A stretch of DNA of 64,000 nt from Microbispora hainanensis (GTDB taxonomy: Bacteria; Actinomycetota; Actinomycetes; Streptosporangiales; Streptosporangiaceae): positions 4,216,001 through 4,280,000 of the forward strand of contig NZ_CP108086.1 in assembly GCF_036186745.1 (NCBI RefSeq), in the 5' to 3' direction. A program made the position numbers and the translations under genes. How positions within the stretch are numbered: position 1 is the stretch's first letter; each line of letters opens with the position of its first letter. Of the stretch, positions 32,617-42,225 are shown piece by piece. The notes below the pieces were generated by a model that had not been told where the DNA came from, searched no databases, and saw nothing but the letters and a program-made list of their open reading frames with translations.

Positions 32617-33387
32617 ATGCAGCTCTACTCGCGTTCCGCCGGGAGCGGCCTGCCAGTCGTCCTGCTCCACGCGTTCCCCCTGTCCTCCGCGATGTGGCTC
32701 GCCCAGCGCGAGGGCCTCGCGCCGGTCTGCCGGGTGATCACCCCGGACCTGCGCGGCTTCGGTGGCACGATGCTCGGTGACGACGAGCCCTCGATCGACC
32801 TCATGGCCGACGACGTTGCGCACCTGCTCGACCAGGAGGGCATCGACCGCGCCGTGATCGGCGGCCTGTCCATGGGCGGCTACGTGGCGATGGCCCTGTG
32901 CCGCCGCCACCCCGACCGCGTACGCGGCCTGATCCTCGCCGACACCAAGGCCCAGGCCGACCCCGAGCCGGCCAGGGCGAACCGGGAGCGGATCGCCACG
33001 GCGGTCCTGGAGAGCGGCACGGGCATCCTCGTGACCGAGTCGCTGCCCGCGATGCTCGGGGCGACCACAAAGGAGTGCCGGGGGATGGTCGCCGGGCGCG
33101 TGCGCGGGCTCGTCCAGGCGGCGCCGCCCGCGGCGGTCGCGTGGGCCCAGCGGGCGATGGCCGCGCGGCCCGACGCGTTCGGCACGTTGCGGTCCCTGAC
33201 CGTGCCGGCGCTGGTCGTCGTGGGCGACGAGGACGAGCTGTCGCCGCTGCCGGACGCCCAGGCCATGGCGGAGGCCATCCCGCAGGCGCAGCTCGTCGTC
33301 ATCGGGAAGGCGGGCCACCTGTCCGCCATCGAGCAGCCCGAGGCGTTCAACCGCGCCGTCGCGGAGTTCGTCAAGTCACTGGACTGA
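32617..33387 (+). CDS. Alpha/beta hydrolase fold esterase
   Basis: The 256-residue protein has HAFPLSSAMW (oxyanion region), DLRGFGGT, nucleophile GLSMGGYVA near residue 88, an acid in VVGDEDELSP and histidine in GKAGHLSAIEQPEAF. The layout fits small ester, lactone or haloperoxidase-like hydrolases. ATG 32617 lies 6 nt after a TACCGT box, which suggests a leaderless mRNA; GTG 32572 is an in-frame alternative. It is a different subfamily from the preceding hydrolase, so the pair is not a recent duplication. Confidence 0.88.
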   Translation: MQLYSRSAGSGLPVVLLHAFPLSSAMWLAQREGLAPVCRVITPDLRGFGGTMLGDDEPSIDLMADDVAHLLDQEGIDRAVIGGLSMGGYVAMALCRRHPDRVRGLILADTKAQADPEPARANRERIATAVLESGTGILVTESLPAMLGATTKECRGMVAGRVRGLVQAAPPAAVAWAQRAMAARPDAFGTLRSLTVPALVVVGDEDELSPLPDAQAMAEAIPQAQLVVIGKAGHLSAIEQPEAFNRAVAEFVKSLD

Positions 33388-33560
33388 GCCGGGGCCGGGG
33401 GCAGGAACTGCGCCGGCGGTCGTCGGTTGATCCGGGGGCCGAAGGGTTTTCGGCTCGGCCTGAGGCCGGGGGCCTTTGGCTCGGCGTGGGGTTCGGGGGT
33501 CCTTGGCCGAGCCGGGGGCCGGGATCTTCTGCTCAGACGCGGGTCGGGGGGCGGGCATTA

Positions 33561-33591
33561 GAACGGGGCCCGGTATTGCCGGGCCCCGTTC
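33561..33591. terminator. Bidirectional terminator
   Basis: A perfect 13-bp stem (GAACGGGGCCCGG) with loop TATTG lies between the convergent hydrolase and filament-protein genes. It ends with a T pair on both sides. The rest of this gap (33388-33634) is GC-rich degenerate repeat. Confidence 0.8.
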
Positions 33592-33634
33592 GTTCAGCCG
33601 TCAGACTCCCCGATGTGCGCCTGTGCGCCGGTGG

Positions 33635-34936
33635 CTACTCCTGCCACCACTCCGCGTCGTCGTCGCTCTTGGTGGAGCTGATCGGCTCGACGGACGGCGT
33701 GGCGGGCACGGACGGCTTCTCCACGACCGGCGGAGCCGACAGGGCCGGCTTCGGCGGGGCCGCGGTGACGGGCGCCGGCTCCGGGTCCATGCCCGGCAGC
33801 GGGGCGCCGCCCAGCAGCTGGCGGAGCTGGGCGAGGTGGCTGGTGATGCTGTCGCGCTGGCGGGTGAGCTCGTCCACCTGGCGCTGCATCGCCGTACGGG
33901 TGCGCTCGGCCTCGTTCTTGGCCTCGGTCACGATCGTGTCGGCGCTGGCCTTGGCGTCGGCCACGAGCTGGTCGGCGTTCTTGCGGGCGTTGGCCAGCAG
34001 CTGCTTGGCGTGGGTGTCGGCCTCGCGGCGGGTCTGCTCGGCCTGCTGCGTGGCCTTGGCGGCCCGCTGCTCGGCCGTGGCGGCGCGCTGCTCGGCCTCG
34101 GCGACCAGCTTCTGGGTGTTGGCCTGGGCGGTGGCGTGGCGCTCGGCCTCCTGGCGCTCGGCCTCCTCGCGGCGGGCGGCGAGCTGGATTTCGAACTCCG
34201 CCTCGTCCTGGGCCCGCTTGGCCTCCGACTCCTCCAGGATCCGCTGCGCCTGGGCCCGCATCTCGTCCGCCTGACGCTTGGCGGTGGTGAGCACCTCGTC
34301 GCGCTCGCGCTTGGTCGAGGCCCGCAGCTGGGCCACCTCGCGCTCGGTCGTGGTGCGCAGCTTGGCGATCTCGCGCTCGGCGTCCGCCCGCTTCTCCGCG
34401 ACCTCGTGGTCGGCGGTGGCGCGGATCTTGGCGACCTCGCGCTCGGTGGTGGCGGTCAGCTCGTCGGACTCGCGCCGGGCCGTCGACCGGATCTCCTCCG
34501 CGTCGCGCTCGGCGGTGCTGCGCATCTCCTCGGCCTCGCGCGCCGCCAGCGCCCGCTTCTCCGCCGCCTCGTTCTCCGCTGCCGCCCGCAGGTCGGCGGC
34601 GTCCACCTTGGCGGCGGCGCGGATCTCGTTCGCCTCCGACCTGGCCGCCTGGACGAGCTCGGTAGCCTGCTCCTCCGCGAGCCTGAGCAACTGCTCGATG
34701 CGGGCGCCGAGACCCGAGTACGTCGGCCGCTCCTGCTCCTGGAGCTGGCGCTGCGAGTCGGAAAGCTCCCGCTGAAGGGCGCCGATCTGTTCCTTGGCCT
34801 GACGCAGTTCGGTGTCGAGGGTCTTCAGGTGGTCGTGGACCTGGTGCCGGTCATAACCCCGGAGCACCACGTCGAATTCGCGAGATGGGGCGTCCTCGAA
34901 GAAGTTGTTCAGCTGGGCGTCGATGTCGGACTGCAT
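33635..34936 (-). CDS. FilP/DivIVA-like coiled-coil cytoskeletal protein
   Basis: The 433-residue protein starts with a DivIVA-like membrane-curvature motif (REFDVVLRGYDRHQVHDHL, residues 19-37). A coiled coil of about 300 residues follows, with repeating TEREVAKIRA/ADHEVAEKRA units. The C-terminus is Pro/Ala-rich, ending DDDAEWWQE. In Streptomyces, FilP and Scy at this locus (SCO5396-5397) form filaments that stiffen growing hyphal tips and recruit DivIVA. At 433 residues it is nearer FilP in size and much shorter than Scy. It is often mislabelled cellulose-binding protein. Its presence fits hyphal growth. Confidence 0.85.
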   Translation of the reverse strand: MQSDIDAQLNNFFEDAPSREFDVVLRGYDRHQVHDHLKTLDTELRQAKEQIGALQRELSDSQRQLQEQERPTYSGLGARIEQLLRLAEEQATELVQAARSEANEIRAAAKVDAADLRAAAENEAAEKRALAAREAEEMRSTAERDAEEIRSTARRESDELTATTEREVAKIRATADHEVAEKRADAEREIAKLRTTTEREVAQLRASTKRERDEVLTTAKRQADEMRAQAQRILEESEAKRAQDEAEFEIQLAARREEAERQEAERHATAQANTQKLVAEAEQRAATAEQRAAKATQQAEQTRREADTHAKQLLANARKNADQLVADAKASADTIVTEAKNEAERTRTAMQRQVDELTRQRDSITSHLAQLRQLLGGAPLPGMDPEPAPVTAAPPKPALSAPPVVEKPSVPATPSVEPISSTKSDDDAEWWQE

Positions 34937-35118
34937 GAGGCTCGATCCTGGTTGTCGAGACGGCTACAGGGGGCCGGACGGGGGGTCGGTTCCGAGGCGA
35001 GGAAGCCGGTGTGGCGTCCACGTCCGGTGGTACGCCAGCGTACTCCGGTACTGCCGCGTTGGAGGCCCCCTCCGACTTTCTGCGCGACTTGTTACGTATG
35101 AACGTTTCTTGCGTTTAC

Positions 35119-35541
35119 TTAGCGCCTGGACGTCTCGACGAGCTCGGTGAGAACCCCTCCCACGTCCTTCGGATGCAGGAACGCGATCGAGGCTCCCATC
35201 GACCCATGCCTGGGCCGCTCGTCGATCAGGCGCACGCCCTTCGCCCCGATCTCCTCCAGGGCTTTGGTGACGTCCGCCACGCCGTACCCGATATGATGCA
35301 CGCCCTCGCCCCGCTTGGCGAGGAACCTGCCCACCGCTGTGTCGGGGTGCAGCGGTTCGAGAAGCTGGACATATGACGCGCCCTGGGCGCCGTCGGCGAC
35401 GTGCAGCATGGCCTCGCGGACGCCCTGCTCCTCGTTCACCTCCCGGCTGACGACGGTCAGGCCGAAGACGGACTCGTAAAACTCGATCTTCTCCTCCAGG
35501 TTGTGGCAGGCCACACCCACGTGATCGATCCGCAGCAGCAT
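35119..35541 (-). CDS. mce: Methylmalonyl-CoA epimerase
   Basis: This enzyme converts (2S)- to (2R)-methylmalonyl-CoA and is needed for propionyl-CoA use or methylmalonyl-CoA supply. The 140-residue glyoxalase/VOC-fold protein has two beta-alpha-beta repeats. Metal ligands are plausible at His in RIDHVGVA, Gln in YVQLLEP, His in VHHIGYGV and Glu in LTELVE. It is divergent from the thiolase gene by 103 nt. The epimerase, thiolase and MeaB genes are clustered as in Streptomyces SCO5398-5400. Confidence 0.95.
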   Translation of the reverse strand: MLLRIDHVGVACHNLEEKIEFYESVFGLTVVSREVNEEQGVREAMLHVADGAQGASYVQLLEPLHPDTAVGRFLAKRGEGVHHIGYGVADVTKALEEIGAKGVRLIDERPRHGSMGASIAFLHPKDVGGVLTELVETSRR

Positions 35542-35644
35542 CGCCGTCTCCTCCGCGTTCCCGTCGTGCCGCCCGCGTCCGGGCGGCCGCCCTACTCATG
35601 GGTATGGTGACACCGTCGCCCCGATCTCGTAGTGGAGGGTCTCA

Positions 35645-36838
35645 ATGTCTGGTTCCGTCATCGTCGCCGGAGCACGCACACCGATCGGACGGCTCCTCGG
35701 CTCGCTCTCCGATCTGTCCGCCGTCGAACTGGGCGGGATCGCGATCAAGGCCGCGCTGGAGCGCGCCGGTGTCTCCCCCGACAAGGTCCAGTATGTGATC
35801 ATGGGGCAGGTGCTCCAGGCCGGGGCCGGTCAGATCCCCTCGCGCCAGGCGGCGGTGAAGGCCGGCATTCCCATGACGGTGCCCTCCCTCACCATCAACA
35901 AGGTCTGCCTGTCGGGCCTCGACGCGATCGCGCTGGCCGACCAGCTCATCCGCGCGGGCGAGTTCGACATCGTCGTCGCGGGCGGCATGGAGTCGATGAC
36001 CAACGCGCCGCACCTGCTGTCCGGCCTGCGCAAGGGCGTGAAGTACGGCGGCACGGGCATCCTGGACGCGATGGCCCACGACGGGCTCACCGACGCGTTC
36101 GACCAGATCGCGATGGGGGAGTCGACCGAGCGCCACAACGCCAGGCTCGGCCTGACCCGGGAGGAGCAGGACGAGTTCTCGGCGCGGTCGCACCAGCGCG
36201 CCGCCGAGGCCACGGAGAAGGGCCTGTTCGATGACGAGATCGTCCCGGTGCCGCTGCCGCAGCGGAAGGGCGACCCCGTGCTCTTCTCCGCCGACGAGGG
36301 CATCCGCAAGGACACCACGGTCGAGGTCCTGGCGAAGCTGCGGCCGGCGTTCACCAAGGACGGCACCATCACGGCCGGATCGTCCTCGCAGATCTCCGAC
36401 GGCGCCGTCGCCGTGGTGGTGATGTCGAAGGCCAAGGCCGAGGAACTGGGCCTCGAATGGCTGGCGGAGATCGGTGCGCACGGCAACGTGGCCGGGCCGG
36501 ACAACTCGCTGCAGTCCCAGCCCGCCAACGCCATCAAGCAGGCGCTGGCCAAGCAGGGGCTGACCGTGGGCGACCTCGACCTGCTGGAGATCAACGAGGC
36601 GTTCGCCCAGGTCGTGCTGCAGTCGGCGAAGGAGCTCGGCGTCCCGCTCGACAAGATCAACGTCAACGGCGGCGGCATCGCGCTCGGCCACCCGATCGGC
36701 GCGTCCGGCGCCCGGATCGTGCTGACGCTGGCCCACGAGCTGAAGCGGCGCGGCGGCGGCCTCGGCGCGGCCGGCCTGTGCGGCGGTGGCGGCCAGGGCG
36801 ACGCGCTGATCATCCGGGTTCCCGCGCCCGGCGCCTGA
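35645..36838 (+). CDS. Acetyl-CoA C-acetyltransferase (thiolase)
   Basis: Thiolase condenses two acetyl-CoA to acetoacetyl-CoA, or cleaves it. The 397-residue protein has the acyl-accepting cysteine C88 in INKVCLSG, the histidine H349 in [14 protein letters not shown] and the second cysteine C379 in [20 protein letters not shown] precedes the ATG. It is the counterpart of M. tuberculosis fadA4 (Rv1323) and S. coelicolor SCO5399. meaB follows after 12 nt and is very probably cotranscribed. Confidence 0.96.
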   Translation: MSGSVIVAGARTPIGRLLGSLSDLSAVELGGIAIKAALERAGVSPDKVQYVIMGQVLQAGAGQIPSRQAAVKAGIPMTVPSLTINKVCLSGLDAIALADQLIRAGEFDIVVAGGMESMTNAPHLLSGLRKGVKYGGTGILDAMAHDGLTDAFDQIAMGESTERHNARLGLTREEQDEFSARSHQRAAEATEKGLFDDEIVPVPLPQRKGDPVLFSADEGIRKDTTVEVLAKLRPAFTKDGTITAGSSSQISDGAVAVVVMSKAKAEELGLEWLAEIGAHGNVAGPDNSLQSQPANAIKQALAKQGLTVGDLDLLEINEAFAQVVLQSAKELGVPLDKINVNGGGIALGHPIGASGARIVLTLAHELKRRGGGLGAAGLCGGGGQGDALIIRVPAPGA

Positions 36839-36850
36839 TCGGAGCCGCAG

Positions 36851-37861
36851 GTGGACGTCCGTGAGCTTGTCGGTCAGGCGCGGCAGGGCCGGCCGCGCGC
36901 CGTCGCCCGGCTGATCTCGCTGGTGGAGAACGCCGTCGAAAACGCCGAAACCGCCGCGAACGGCGGTCAGAGCGGTGCCTCCGCCGGGGGAGACACGACG
37001 GTGAGCCGTGCGCTGCGCGAGGCGATGGCCGAGCTCGCCACCGGCGGCGCCCGGCCGCACCCCGCCAGGGTCATCGGCCTGACCGGCTCCCCCGGCGTCG
37101 GCAAGTCGACCTCGACCGGCATGCTCATCCGGGCGTTCCGCAGGCGCGGCAGCACGGTGGGGGTGCTGGCGGTCGACCCGTCCAGCCCGTTCACCGGCGG
37201 CGCCCTGCTCGGCGACCGCGTACGCATGCAGGACCACGCGACCGACCCCGGTGTCTTCATCCGCAGCATGTCGAGCCGAGGGCACCTGGGCGGGCTCGCG
37301 TGGGCCACGCCGCAGGCGCTGCGCGTGCTGGAGGCCGCGGGGTGCGACGTCATCCTCGTCGAGACGGTCGGCGTCGGGCAGGCCGAGGTGGAGATCGCTC
37401 ACCTGGCCGACACGACCGTTGTCATCCTCGCGCCGGGCATGGGCGACGGCGTGCAGGCCGCCAAGGCGGGCATCCTCGAGGTCGCCGACGTCCTGGTCGT
37501 GAACAAGGCCGACCGCGACGGCGTCCAGACGACCGTGCGGGAGCTGCGGACCATGACGGCCCTCGTGGAGGCGCCCTGGAGGCCCCCGATCGTCACGACC
37601 GTCGCCTCCAAGGGTGAGGGCGTGGACGACCTGCTGGCCGCGCTGGACAAGCACCAGGCCTACCTGGAGGAGTCCGGAGAGGCCCGCAGGCGGCGGCTGG
37701 CCAGGGCACGCGACGAGATCGAGGCCATCGCGCTGGCCCAGCTCCGGTCGCGCTTCGCCGTGCTCCACGGTGACCGTCTCGACGTGCTCGCCGAGCGGCT
37801 GCTCGCCGCGGAGACCGACCCCTACGCCGCCGCCGACGACCTCATCGCCGCACTGCGCTGA
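36851..37861 (+). CDS. meaB: MeaB-type GTPase chaperone of B12-dependent mutases
   Basis: MeaB loads adenosylcobalamin into methylmalonyl- or isobutyryl-CoA mutase and protects it from inactivation. The 336-residue G3E-family protein has Walker A GSPGVGKST near residue 79, the DPSSPFTGGALLGDR switch, VETVGVGQ, and the base-recognition motif NKAD. The GTG start at 36851 follows GGAGCCGCAG. The first 50 residues include a short Ala/Gly/Asn-rich insert. Its client here is probably IcmA (46 kb). Confidence 0.95.
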   Translation: MDVRELVGQARQGRPRAVARLISLVENAVENAETAANGGQSGASAGGDTTVSRALREAMAELATGGARPHPARVIGLTGSPGVGKSTSTGMLIRAFRRRGSTVGVLAVDPSSPFTGGALLGDRVRMQDHATDPGVFIRSMSSRGHLGGLAWATPQALRVLEAAGCDVILVETVGVGQAEVEIAHLADTTVVILAPGMGDGVQAAKAGILEVADVLVVNKADRDGVQTTVRELRTMTALVEAPWRPPIVTTVASKGEGVDDLLAALDKHQAYLEESGEARRRRLARARDEIEAIALAQLRSRFAVLHGDRLDVLAERLLAAETDPYAAADDLIAALR

Positions 37862-37974
37862 GCCGTCGGCTTGTGCTGAGCCACCGGGCCGCGCTGCGCC
37901 GAGGTGCTGTGGCGCGCCCAGGCGCCGCGCCCAGCCCCGGCCCGTACGGCTCTCGCATCGCGGCGGCCGACGGG

Positions 37975-38697
37975 TCAGGGCTCGCCGTCGTATTTGACCG
38001 TGACCGTCGTGAAGCCGAGGGACCTCAGCATGCCCTCAAGCATGGCCTTGGTGTTCTGGTCGGCCCGGGAACGCAGGTCGCTCGCGGCGGCGGCGTCGCC
38101 GATCTTGCGTTCGGCCAGCACGTAGAGCTCCTGCTGGTTCTGCGGCGACGACGACAGGAAGTCGGAGATCCGGTCGAAGATGCCCCGCTCCTGGGCGAAG
38201 ACGTACGACCGCTTGTTGTCGAGGTTGGGCTTCTCCAGCTCGGCGTGCGGCAGCCGCACCGTCACGGTCGTGCGGTCGGGGGAGACCGTGAAGGCGTCCT
38301 TGGGCAGCGTGGAGAAGTCCACGTAGGCGTCCACGGTCCCGGCGCCCACGAAGAGCGTGCGGGAGCCCTTGATCGCGTCAGGGAGGAACCTGGCGTCCTT
38401 CTCCAGGTCGACGATGACCTGGAAGTCGCCGGTCGCGGCCTCGAAGCGGCTCAGGTTCTGCACCGACCGCAGCAGCGCGGGCCCACTGCGGTCGACGGTG
38501 CGCTCGCCCAGCGGATCGAGCCAGGACCAGGTCAGCCGCGCGCCGACCACGAGCAGCAGGACCACGAACAGCAGGCCGGCGAGCACCCGCCAGCCGCGCC
38601 GCGAGCGGGGGGCGGGGGCCGCGGCGCTCGCCGTGGCGTCGGTGGCGGCGGCGCCGGCGTCGGCCGGCGCGAATGAGGGACGGGTCTGACGGTCCAC
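37975..38697 (-). CDS. DUF4230 membrane-anchored protein
   Basis: The 240-residue protein has an Ala/Pro-rich cytoplasmic lead (about 1-33), one membrane helix (about 36-56) and an extracytoplasmic domain of about 180 residues typical of DUF4230 (QNLSRFEAATGDFQVIVDLEKD, VGAGTVDAYVDFSTL). Its function is unknown. The GTG start at 38697 has only a weak ribosome site. It converges on meaB, and the last 110 nt of that gap hold no gene. Confidence 0.8.
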   Translation of the reverse strand: MDRQTRPSFAPADAGAAATDATASAAAPAPRSRRGWRVLAGLLFVVLLLVVGARLTWSWLDPLGERTVDRSGPALLRSVQNLSRFEAATGDFQVIVDLEKDARFLPDAIKGSRTLFVGAGTVDAYVDFSTLPKDAFTVSPDRTTVTVRLPHAELEKPNLDNKRSYVFAQERGIFDRISDFLSSSPQNQQELYVLAERKIGDAAAASDLRSRADQNTKAMLEGMLRSLGFTTVTVKYDGEP

Positions 38698-39192
38698 GGG
38701 GGGAATCTTCCCGGTATTTCCGCGATCTCACGCGGGACAAGATCGCGTCCGCTCGTGGGCCGTGTTTCGGTCTTCTCAAACTCATCGCCGGTCCGGACCG
38801 ATAACCGAACCGGCCTTCTCGGCGGCGCTCGGGCCCGCTCGGCAACAGCCGGCCGCCCCATGCTCGACGTTGGTGCGCACCTGCTGTGCGAGCGTGTCGC
38901 CTGTCGGCAGCGGGCGGGTTGCCGCCGCCGCGCTCACGCCGCCTGCGGTGCCTTGGCGGCTCCCGCCATGCCCGGCGCGGAGTGCGGACTGCGCCGGGCG
39001 CGGGTGGTGGGGGGTGCGGCCTCGTTTGTAGGTTCGGCGGCCTGCCCGGGCCGGGTTCTGCCCCGCACGGGGTAGGGACCGTGCGGGGCGCGGGGTGGTG
39101 CGCGGTGCGGAGCGTGCGGGGTGCGACCTCTGGGGCCTATCGGCCTATGTGGGCGGGGCCGGGGGCTTGTCCTCTCTCGCCGGGGGGGCGGG
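38698..39192. other. Gene-free GC-rich stretch
   Basis: These 495 bases hold only frames without ribosome sites or protein-like composition. I see a hairpin at 39061-39088 and G-rich runs (GGGGGG) near 39181. The promoter of the DUF4230 gene should lie near 38700-38800, where the sequence is less GC-rich, but I see no clear boxes. Confidence 0.5.
39061..39088 (-). terminator. Terminator of the large membrane protein gene
   Basis: CCCCGCACGG and CCGTGCGGGG form a perfect 10-bp stem with an 8-nt loop, 105 nt past the stop codon of the minus-strand gene. Confidence 0.5.
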
Positions 39193-41295
39193 CTACACGA
39201 CGGGTGCCAGGAGCGCGCCGGGTACGCCGGGGTCGTCCTCGGGGATCGTGTCGTGGGCGTCGGTGTCGGCGGTTGGATGCGGGGCAGGGGTGGCGCGACC
39301 GGCGTCGCCGGGGCGCGTGGTGGTGCGTCCGGCGCGGCCGTCGCGGCCGGGAGGTGTGCCGCCGGACCGTCGCCTGCCGTGACGGTGGTCCTGGGCGGGC
39401 GAAGGGCTGGCACCGCCGGGCCGCGCGCGGCCGGAACGATCCGGAGCGGGCGAAGGGCTCGCGCCGACGCCGCCGGGCCGCGTCTGCGTACCCTGCCCAT
39501 TCGAAGCACCAGGAGCGCCGGGCCTTTCCTGGGTTCCCGGGCGGTCCGGGGATGCGGGGTCGGCGGGCTTGCCGGTCCTTCCGGGCCGCCAGGGGTGCGG
39601 CGACCGTCCGGGGGTCGGCCCCCAAGGGCGGCCTCTCCGGGCGCCTCCGCGGTTCGGCATGTCCCACGAACCCGGATAACCCGGGCGGCCCATCGGGCCG
39701 TGACCCGTCGAGCCATGCCCGCCCGGAGCCTGACCGCCAGCGCCCGGACCGCCAGCGCCCGGACCGACGGGGCTGGGACTGACGGAGCCCGGACCCGGGG
39801 GACTGGCGGCGGGAGACGGCCACCCGGAGGCGGCCGGACTCGGGCCGATCCATCCCGGGCCGATCTCGCCGCCGCGCGGGTCCGTGACCGGCTCCCAGTC
39901 GGGTCCGGTCGGCATGCCGGTGGCGACGGCCATGCCCGAAGGAGACGGCTCGGCCGGATAGCCCGGCGCGTACGTCGGGGTGGGGTTCACCGGATAACGC
40001 GACGCGACGGGGTCGGCGGGATGGGTGCCGCCGCCGAAGTGCTTCGCCTGCAGGCCGCAGGAGACGAAGTCGGAGTAGAACATGCGCAGCCAGTCCTGCC
40101 GCTGGGCGTTGCTCAGCTCGGAGAACCAGATGGCCGCCTGCTGGTGCTCGCGCAACGACCCGCTGGGCAGCGAGACGTCTCGCAGCCAGGCGATGATGAT
40201 GGCCCGGTAGCCCGCGGCCACGGCTCCCGCGCAGGGGTGGGCCAGACGGTCGAGGAACTCGGCGGCCGCCCGCTGGGCGTACCCGGACCCGAGATCGTCG
40301 ATGTGCACGACTATCACGCCCGGTCCCACGGAGTCGTCCTCGCCGTACTCCCGTTGCTCGACCCTCTTGAAGGCGGCCGGCGTGCCGGCCAGCTTCAGCG
40401 CCAGCGTGGTGAACACGGTGGCGAGCTCGGCCAGGCCCCCGCGCAGCGCCGGATGGACGCAGACGTTGATGGGCCATTCCTGACAGATGAGGCGTTCGCT
40501 CACCGGCACCGCCTGCGGCACGGTGACGAGCCGGGCCGCGCCGGTCCCGGCGGCCAGCACGGCGATCACCGCGGCGGCCAGCGCCAGCGTGCGCCGGGTC
40601 ACCAGGGCCACCCAGCCGAGGAGCAGCGCGGCGCTCAGGCCCAGCAGCCACAGCGTCTGGTCCGCGTAGGCGGTCTCGCTGACGCCGGAGAGCAGGTCGT
40701 ACGGCTCCCGCGTGGCGGGCGTGAGCCGGTCGGCCCAGTTGGGCCCGGTGGCCAGCCAGGTGAACAGCCCGAACGTGCCGGCTCCCGCGATCAGCGGGAC
40801 GACGACGACCGGCACGAGCCAGCCGAGGATCCAGCCGATCACGATGTACAGCCCCAGCCCCGCGACGGACATCGCGAGACCGCCGGGCAGCGGCGGCCCG
40901 CCCTGCCCGGTCAGCGCGGCGCGCAGCCCGAGCAGCAGCACGGTGGCCCCGAAGGAGCCGGCGACGACCGCGATGATCGACAACGGCGCCCTGGCGGCCC
41001 GCCACGGCGTCAGGACACGGCCCTTCTCGGCGCGGCGCCTGCGGAACGCGACCCAGGCCGCGAACGCGGCTCCGAGCGGCCCGGTCAGGCGCAGCGAGCC
41101 GATGACGGCCGCCACTATGTCGTCCCAGTCCATGAAACCGGGAATGAGGACGCTCCACGCGGCGACGAGCGCGAGCACGAACAGCACGGTCGCCGCGACC
41201 AGTGCGCCGTGTCTCAGCTCACCGCGTGAACCGCCCCTATGCTCACCCACAGCAGGGCGCGGCCCCTGGCCACGCCACCGAAGTCCGGCGCGCAT
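39193..41295 (-). CDS. Large multi-pass membrane protein with Pro/Gly-rich tail
   Basis: About 700 residues. The front half has six or seven membrane helices (ALVAATVLFVLALVAAW, APLSIIAVVAGSFGATVLLL, LYIVIGWILGWLVPVVVVPL, LLGLSAALLLGWVALV and others). A soluble helical domain follows, containing REHQQAAIWFSELSNAQRQ and a Cys/His-bearing LICQEWPINVCVHPAL segment. The last 300 or so residues are Pro/Gly/Ser/Arg-rich disorder (PGPGSVSPSPVGPGAGG, GPTPGRSPHPWRPGRTG). The start is uncertain: ATG 41295 or GTG 41250, neither with a clear ribosome site. I do not recognise a family. A transport or cell-envelope assembly role is possible. Confidence 0.7.
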   Translation of the reverse strand: MRAGLRWRGQGPRPAVGEHRGGSRGELRHGALVAATVLFVLALVAAWSVLIPGFMDWDDIVAAVIGSLRLTGPLGAAFAAWVAFRRRRAEKGRVLTPWRAARAPLSIIAVVAGSFGATVLLLGLRAALTGQGGPPLPGGLAMSVAGLGLYIVIGWILGWLVPVVVVPLIAGAGTFGLFTWLATGPNWADRLTPATREPYDLLSGVSETAYADQTLWLLGLSAALLLGWVALVTRRTLALAAAVIAVLAAGTGAARLVTVPQAVPVSERLICQEWPINVCVHPALRGGLAELATVFTTLALKLAGTPAAFKRVEQREYGEDDSVGPGVIVVHIDDLGSGYAQRAAAEFLDRLAHPCAGAVAAGYRAIIIAWLRDVSLPSGSLREHQQAAIWFSELSNAQRQDWLRMFYSDFVSCGLQAKHFGGGTHPADPVASRYPVNPTPTYAPGYPAEPSPSGMAVATGMPTGPDWEPVTDPRGGEIGPGWIGPSPAASGWPSPAASPPGPGSVSPSPVGPGAGGPGAGGQAPGGHGSTGHGPMGRPGYPGSWDMPNRGGARRGRPWGPTPGRSPHPWRPGRTGKPADPASPDRPGTQERPGAPGASNGQGTQTRPGGVGASPSPAPDRSGRARPGGASPSPAQDHRHGRRRSGGTPPGRDGRAGRTTTRPGDAGRATPAPHPTADTDAHDTIPEDDPGVPGALLAPVV

Positions 41296-41617
41296 GCGGC
41301 GCCGGGACAGCGATGCTGTCCATTGAGAATCTCCCCCGTGTCTGTGTGAGCGGTGCACGCGAACCCACGCCGTTCCCCGTGGCGCTGGTTCGCCGGCCGG
41401 CCTCGCCTCGCCCGCCGTCGGACGCGTCTCCCCGCGGACCCCCGTCCGCGAGACGTCCTCTAGCAGACGGGGTTCCCCGTGCCGCCGGGTTTGCCGCCGC
41501 CTCACCTTTCGACGTGGCAACCATAACGGAGCGTGACCCGTACGAGGGGGAGTTCTGGGGTCAAGGAATGAATTCGGTTACGCTCGGTGCACTGGTCGAT
41601 CTTGGCCGGCGTCGCGC

Positions 41618-41623
41618 TACCGT
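41618..41623 (+). promoter_or_regulatory. -10 box of a leaderless MarR gene
   Basis: TACCGT ends 8 nt before the GTG at 41632. There is no ribosome site between them, which is the usual layout of leaderless actinomycete mRNAs. Confidence 0.45.
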
Positions 41624-41631
41624 ATATCGCT

Positions 41632-42177
41632 GTGTCCGTTCCGCCCAGCTCAGAGCCGCCGCCCATGGGTGGCCCCCGGCCGCTCAAGCTCCCGTTCGAC
41701 CCGATCGAGCGGGCGGCCGAGACATGGCGTTCGACCTTCGGGCCGTCGTCCGCCATGGCCGCCGTGACTTCGATCATGAGAGCCCATCAGATCCTGCTGG
41801 CGCAACTGGACACGCTGCTCAAGCCGTACGACCTGACCTTCGCCCGTTATGAGGCGCTCGTGCTGCTCACGTTCAGCCGGGCCGGGTCGCTGCCGCTGTC
41901 GAAGATCGGCGAGCGGCTGATGGTGCACCCGACGAGCGTGACCAATACCGTGGACCGCCTCGAACGCGCCGACCTGGTGCGCCGCATGCGCAACCCACGG
42001 GACGGCCGCGGCGTGCTCGCCGAGATCACCGACGAGGGCCGGGACATCGTGCGGCGCGCCACGGCCGACCTGATGAACGCGGGTTTCTGCATGGGCATGT
42101 ACGACGACGCCGAGCTGGACGACATGTTCGGCCTGCTCAGGACCCTGCGCGTCGCCGCGGGCGACTTCAGCTCCTGA
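41632..42177 (+). CDS. MarR-family regulator, AbsC-like
   Basis: The 181-residue protein has a winged helix-turn-helix of the MarR type: SIMRAHQILLAQLDTLLKPY, LTFARYEALVLLTFSRAGSLPLSKIGERLMVHPTSVTNTVDRLE, then the wing RRMRNPRDGRGVLAEITDEG. Sequence look and place (downstream of meaB, upstream of icmA) match S. coelicolor SCO5405 (AbsC), a zinc-dependent regulator of zinc uptake and antibiotic genes. That match is from memory and unverified. The frame is open from 41587, but GTG 41632 fits the leaderless box. Confidence 0.85.
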   Translation: MSVPPSSEPPPMGGPRPLKLPFDPIERAAETWRSTFGPSSAMAAVTSIMRAHQILLAQLDTLLKPYDLTFARYEALVLLTFSRAGSLPLSKIGERLMVHPTSVTNTVDRLERADLVRRMRNPRDGRGVLAEITDEGRDIVRRATADLMNAGFCMGMYDDAELDDMFGLLRTLRVAAGDFSS

Positions 42178-42225
42178 CGCGGGCCGGGAGATCGGCCGCG
42201 GGGAGTCAGGCGCGGCCCGGGGCAG

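Noticed and set aside
35642..37768. A 708-codon minus-strand frame opposite thiolase and MeaB
   Set aside because: It lies opposite two unmistakable genes and has the Arg/Gly/His-rich composition of an antisense shadow.
38755..39782. Overlapping plus-strand frames in and after the 38.7-39.2 kb gap
   Set aside because: They have no ribosome sites, are Arg/Gly-rich, and run into the antisense of the large membrane protein gene.
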